DNA of 64,000 nucleotides, from contig NC_066332.1 in NCBI RefSeq assembly GCF_022539315.1, forward strand, positions 3,119,001 to 3,183,000, given 5' to 3'. How positions within the stretch are numbered: the stretch's first letter is position 1; every line of letters starts with the position of its first letter. This DNA is from Serinus canaria. Lineage: Eukaryota > Chordata > Aves > Passeriformes > Fringillidae. The notes under the pieces are model-generated. The model did not search any database and was not told the origin of the DNA. It worked only from the letters and a program-made list of their open reading frames with translations. Below, one piece after another: positions 63,501-64,000 of this stretch. The position numbers were made by a program, and so were the translations under genes.

Positions 63501-64000
63501 GAGGACAACGCTGAGGGGCCACCAGGGGAAGAGGGAAGACCGGAGTTGCACAGGACAAGAGCTGGGACAGTCAGGTATGGGATCATCCCAGGTTTCCAAG
63601 GCAGTGGCACTGCTTACATAGCACCTCCAGGTGACACACACTCTCAGCCCTGTCCGTGCTCCAGGTCACACACTTTCAGCCCTGTCCCTGCTCCAGTAGT
63701 GAGTTAGACTCTCCCTCAAACCTGAAACAAGGAATTTCAATGAATGGAGAGGCAATGGAGGAACAGGCATTCAAAGTGCTGTGAGCCAATGACACTTCGG
63801 GTTGTTTGCTCCCTTTATAAGGAGAACAACGCCTGTAATTTACAGCCCCTGCCTCCCAGCACTTTTAGATCAGCCTGGGGCTGTTTACGGCACGTACAAA
63901 CATTAAAAAAAACCCAACCAGCCACGGAACAACAGTCACATGGAGCCTTTGACCTTCACCTCCAGGTTCACGTAATTATGCTCCTTTCCTCTGTGTTCCA
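63501..64000. other. Upstream flank of ULK2
   Basis: No gene is seen. A short tandem repeat of two units (63625-63658 and 63659-63690, each starting CTCCAGGT and containing TTTCAGCCCTGTCC or CTCTCAGCCCTGTCC) is the only structure. Confidence 0.5.

Noticed and set aside
62821..63621. 266-residue open frame on the plus strand
   Set aside because: Same situation in the ULK2 CpG island: low-complexity Arg/Pro/Gly composition, no recognisable domain, and overlapping frames on both strands.

Overview
This window is vertebrate nuclear DNA, most likely from a bird. It holds intron-rich genes with GT-AG splice sites, CpG-rich promoters, AATAAA poly(A) signals and the 3' end of a CR1-type LINE, the characteristic avian repeat. 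The species cannot be read from the sequence. All exon coordinates were placed by hand from splice sites, reading-frame continuity and remembered family conservation, so an individual boundary could be off by a base or two.

Layout from left to right. (1) Positions 59-2008, plus strand: the last five coding exons of a MATE-family organic cation/proton exchanger (SLC47A), cut by the left edge. (2) 3724-8898, plus strand: a complete second SLC47A gene with 17 coding exons and about 591 residues. (3) 10153-13775, minus strand: an ALDH3A-type fatty aldehyde dehydrogenase (copy A, 10 coding exons, about 489 residues). It meets the second SLC47A gene tail to tail over back-to-back poly(A) signals. 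(4) 16379-21418, minus strand: a second ALDH3A gene (copy B, 10 coding exons, about 487 residues), closer to ALDH3A2 and driven from a CpG island at about 21.4-22.5 kb. (5) 22.5-26.3 kb: intergenic, no gene seen. (6) 28060-62566, minus strand: the whole coding region of the autophagy kinase ULK2 in 28 coding exons (about 1075 residues), with a 3'UTR of about 1.8 kb and a CpG-island promoter at 62.1-63.5 kb. (7) 63.5-64 kb: nothing but a short tandem repeat.

SLC47A, ALDH3A and ULK2 genes are also neighbours on human 17p11.2 (from memory), so the block is a conserved syntenic segment. Here the SLC47A and ALDH3A genes each stand as adjacent tandem pairs. MATE proteins export organic cations at the cell surface, ALDH3A enzymes oxidise fatty and lipid-peroxidation aldehydes, and ULK2 starts autophagy. 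I see no sign that they form one functional system beyond linkage.

The most notable points are a patchwork of near-identity between the ALDH3A copies that includes intron sequence (gene conversion), loss of a clear membrane anchor in ALDH3A copy A, an in-frame 93-nt cassette exon in ULK2 that the remembered human protein lacks, a Glu-to-Asp change at a transport-site position in the first SLC47A gene, and a 150-bp duplicated element in two ULK2 introns. I found no previously undescribed multi-gene system.
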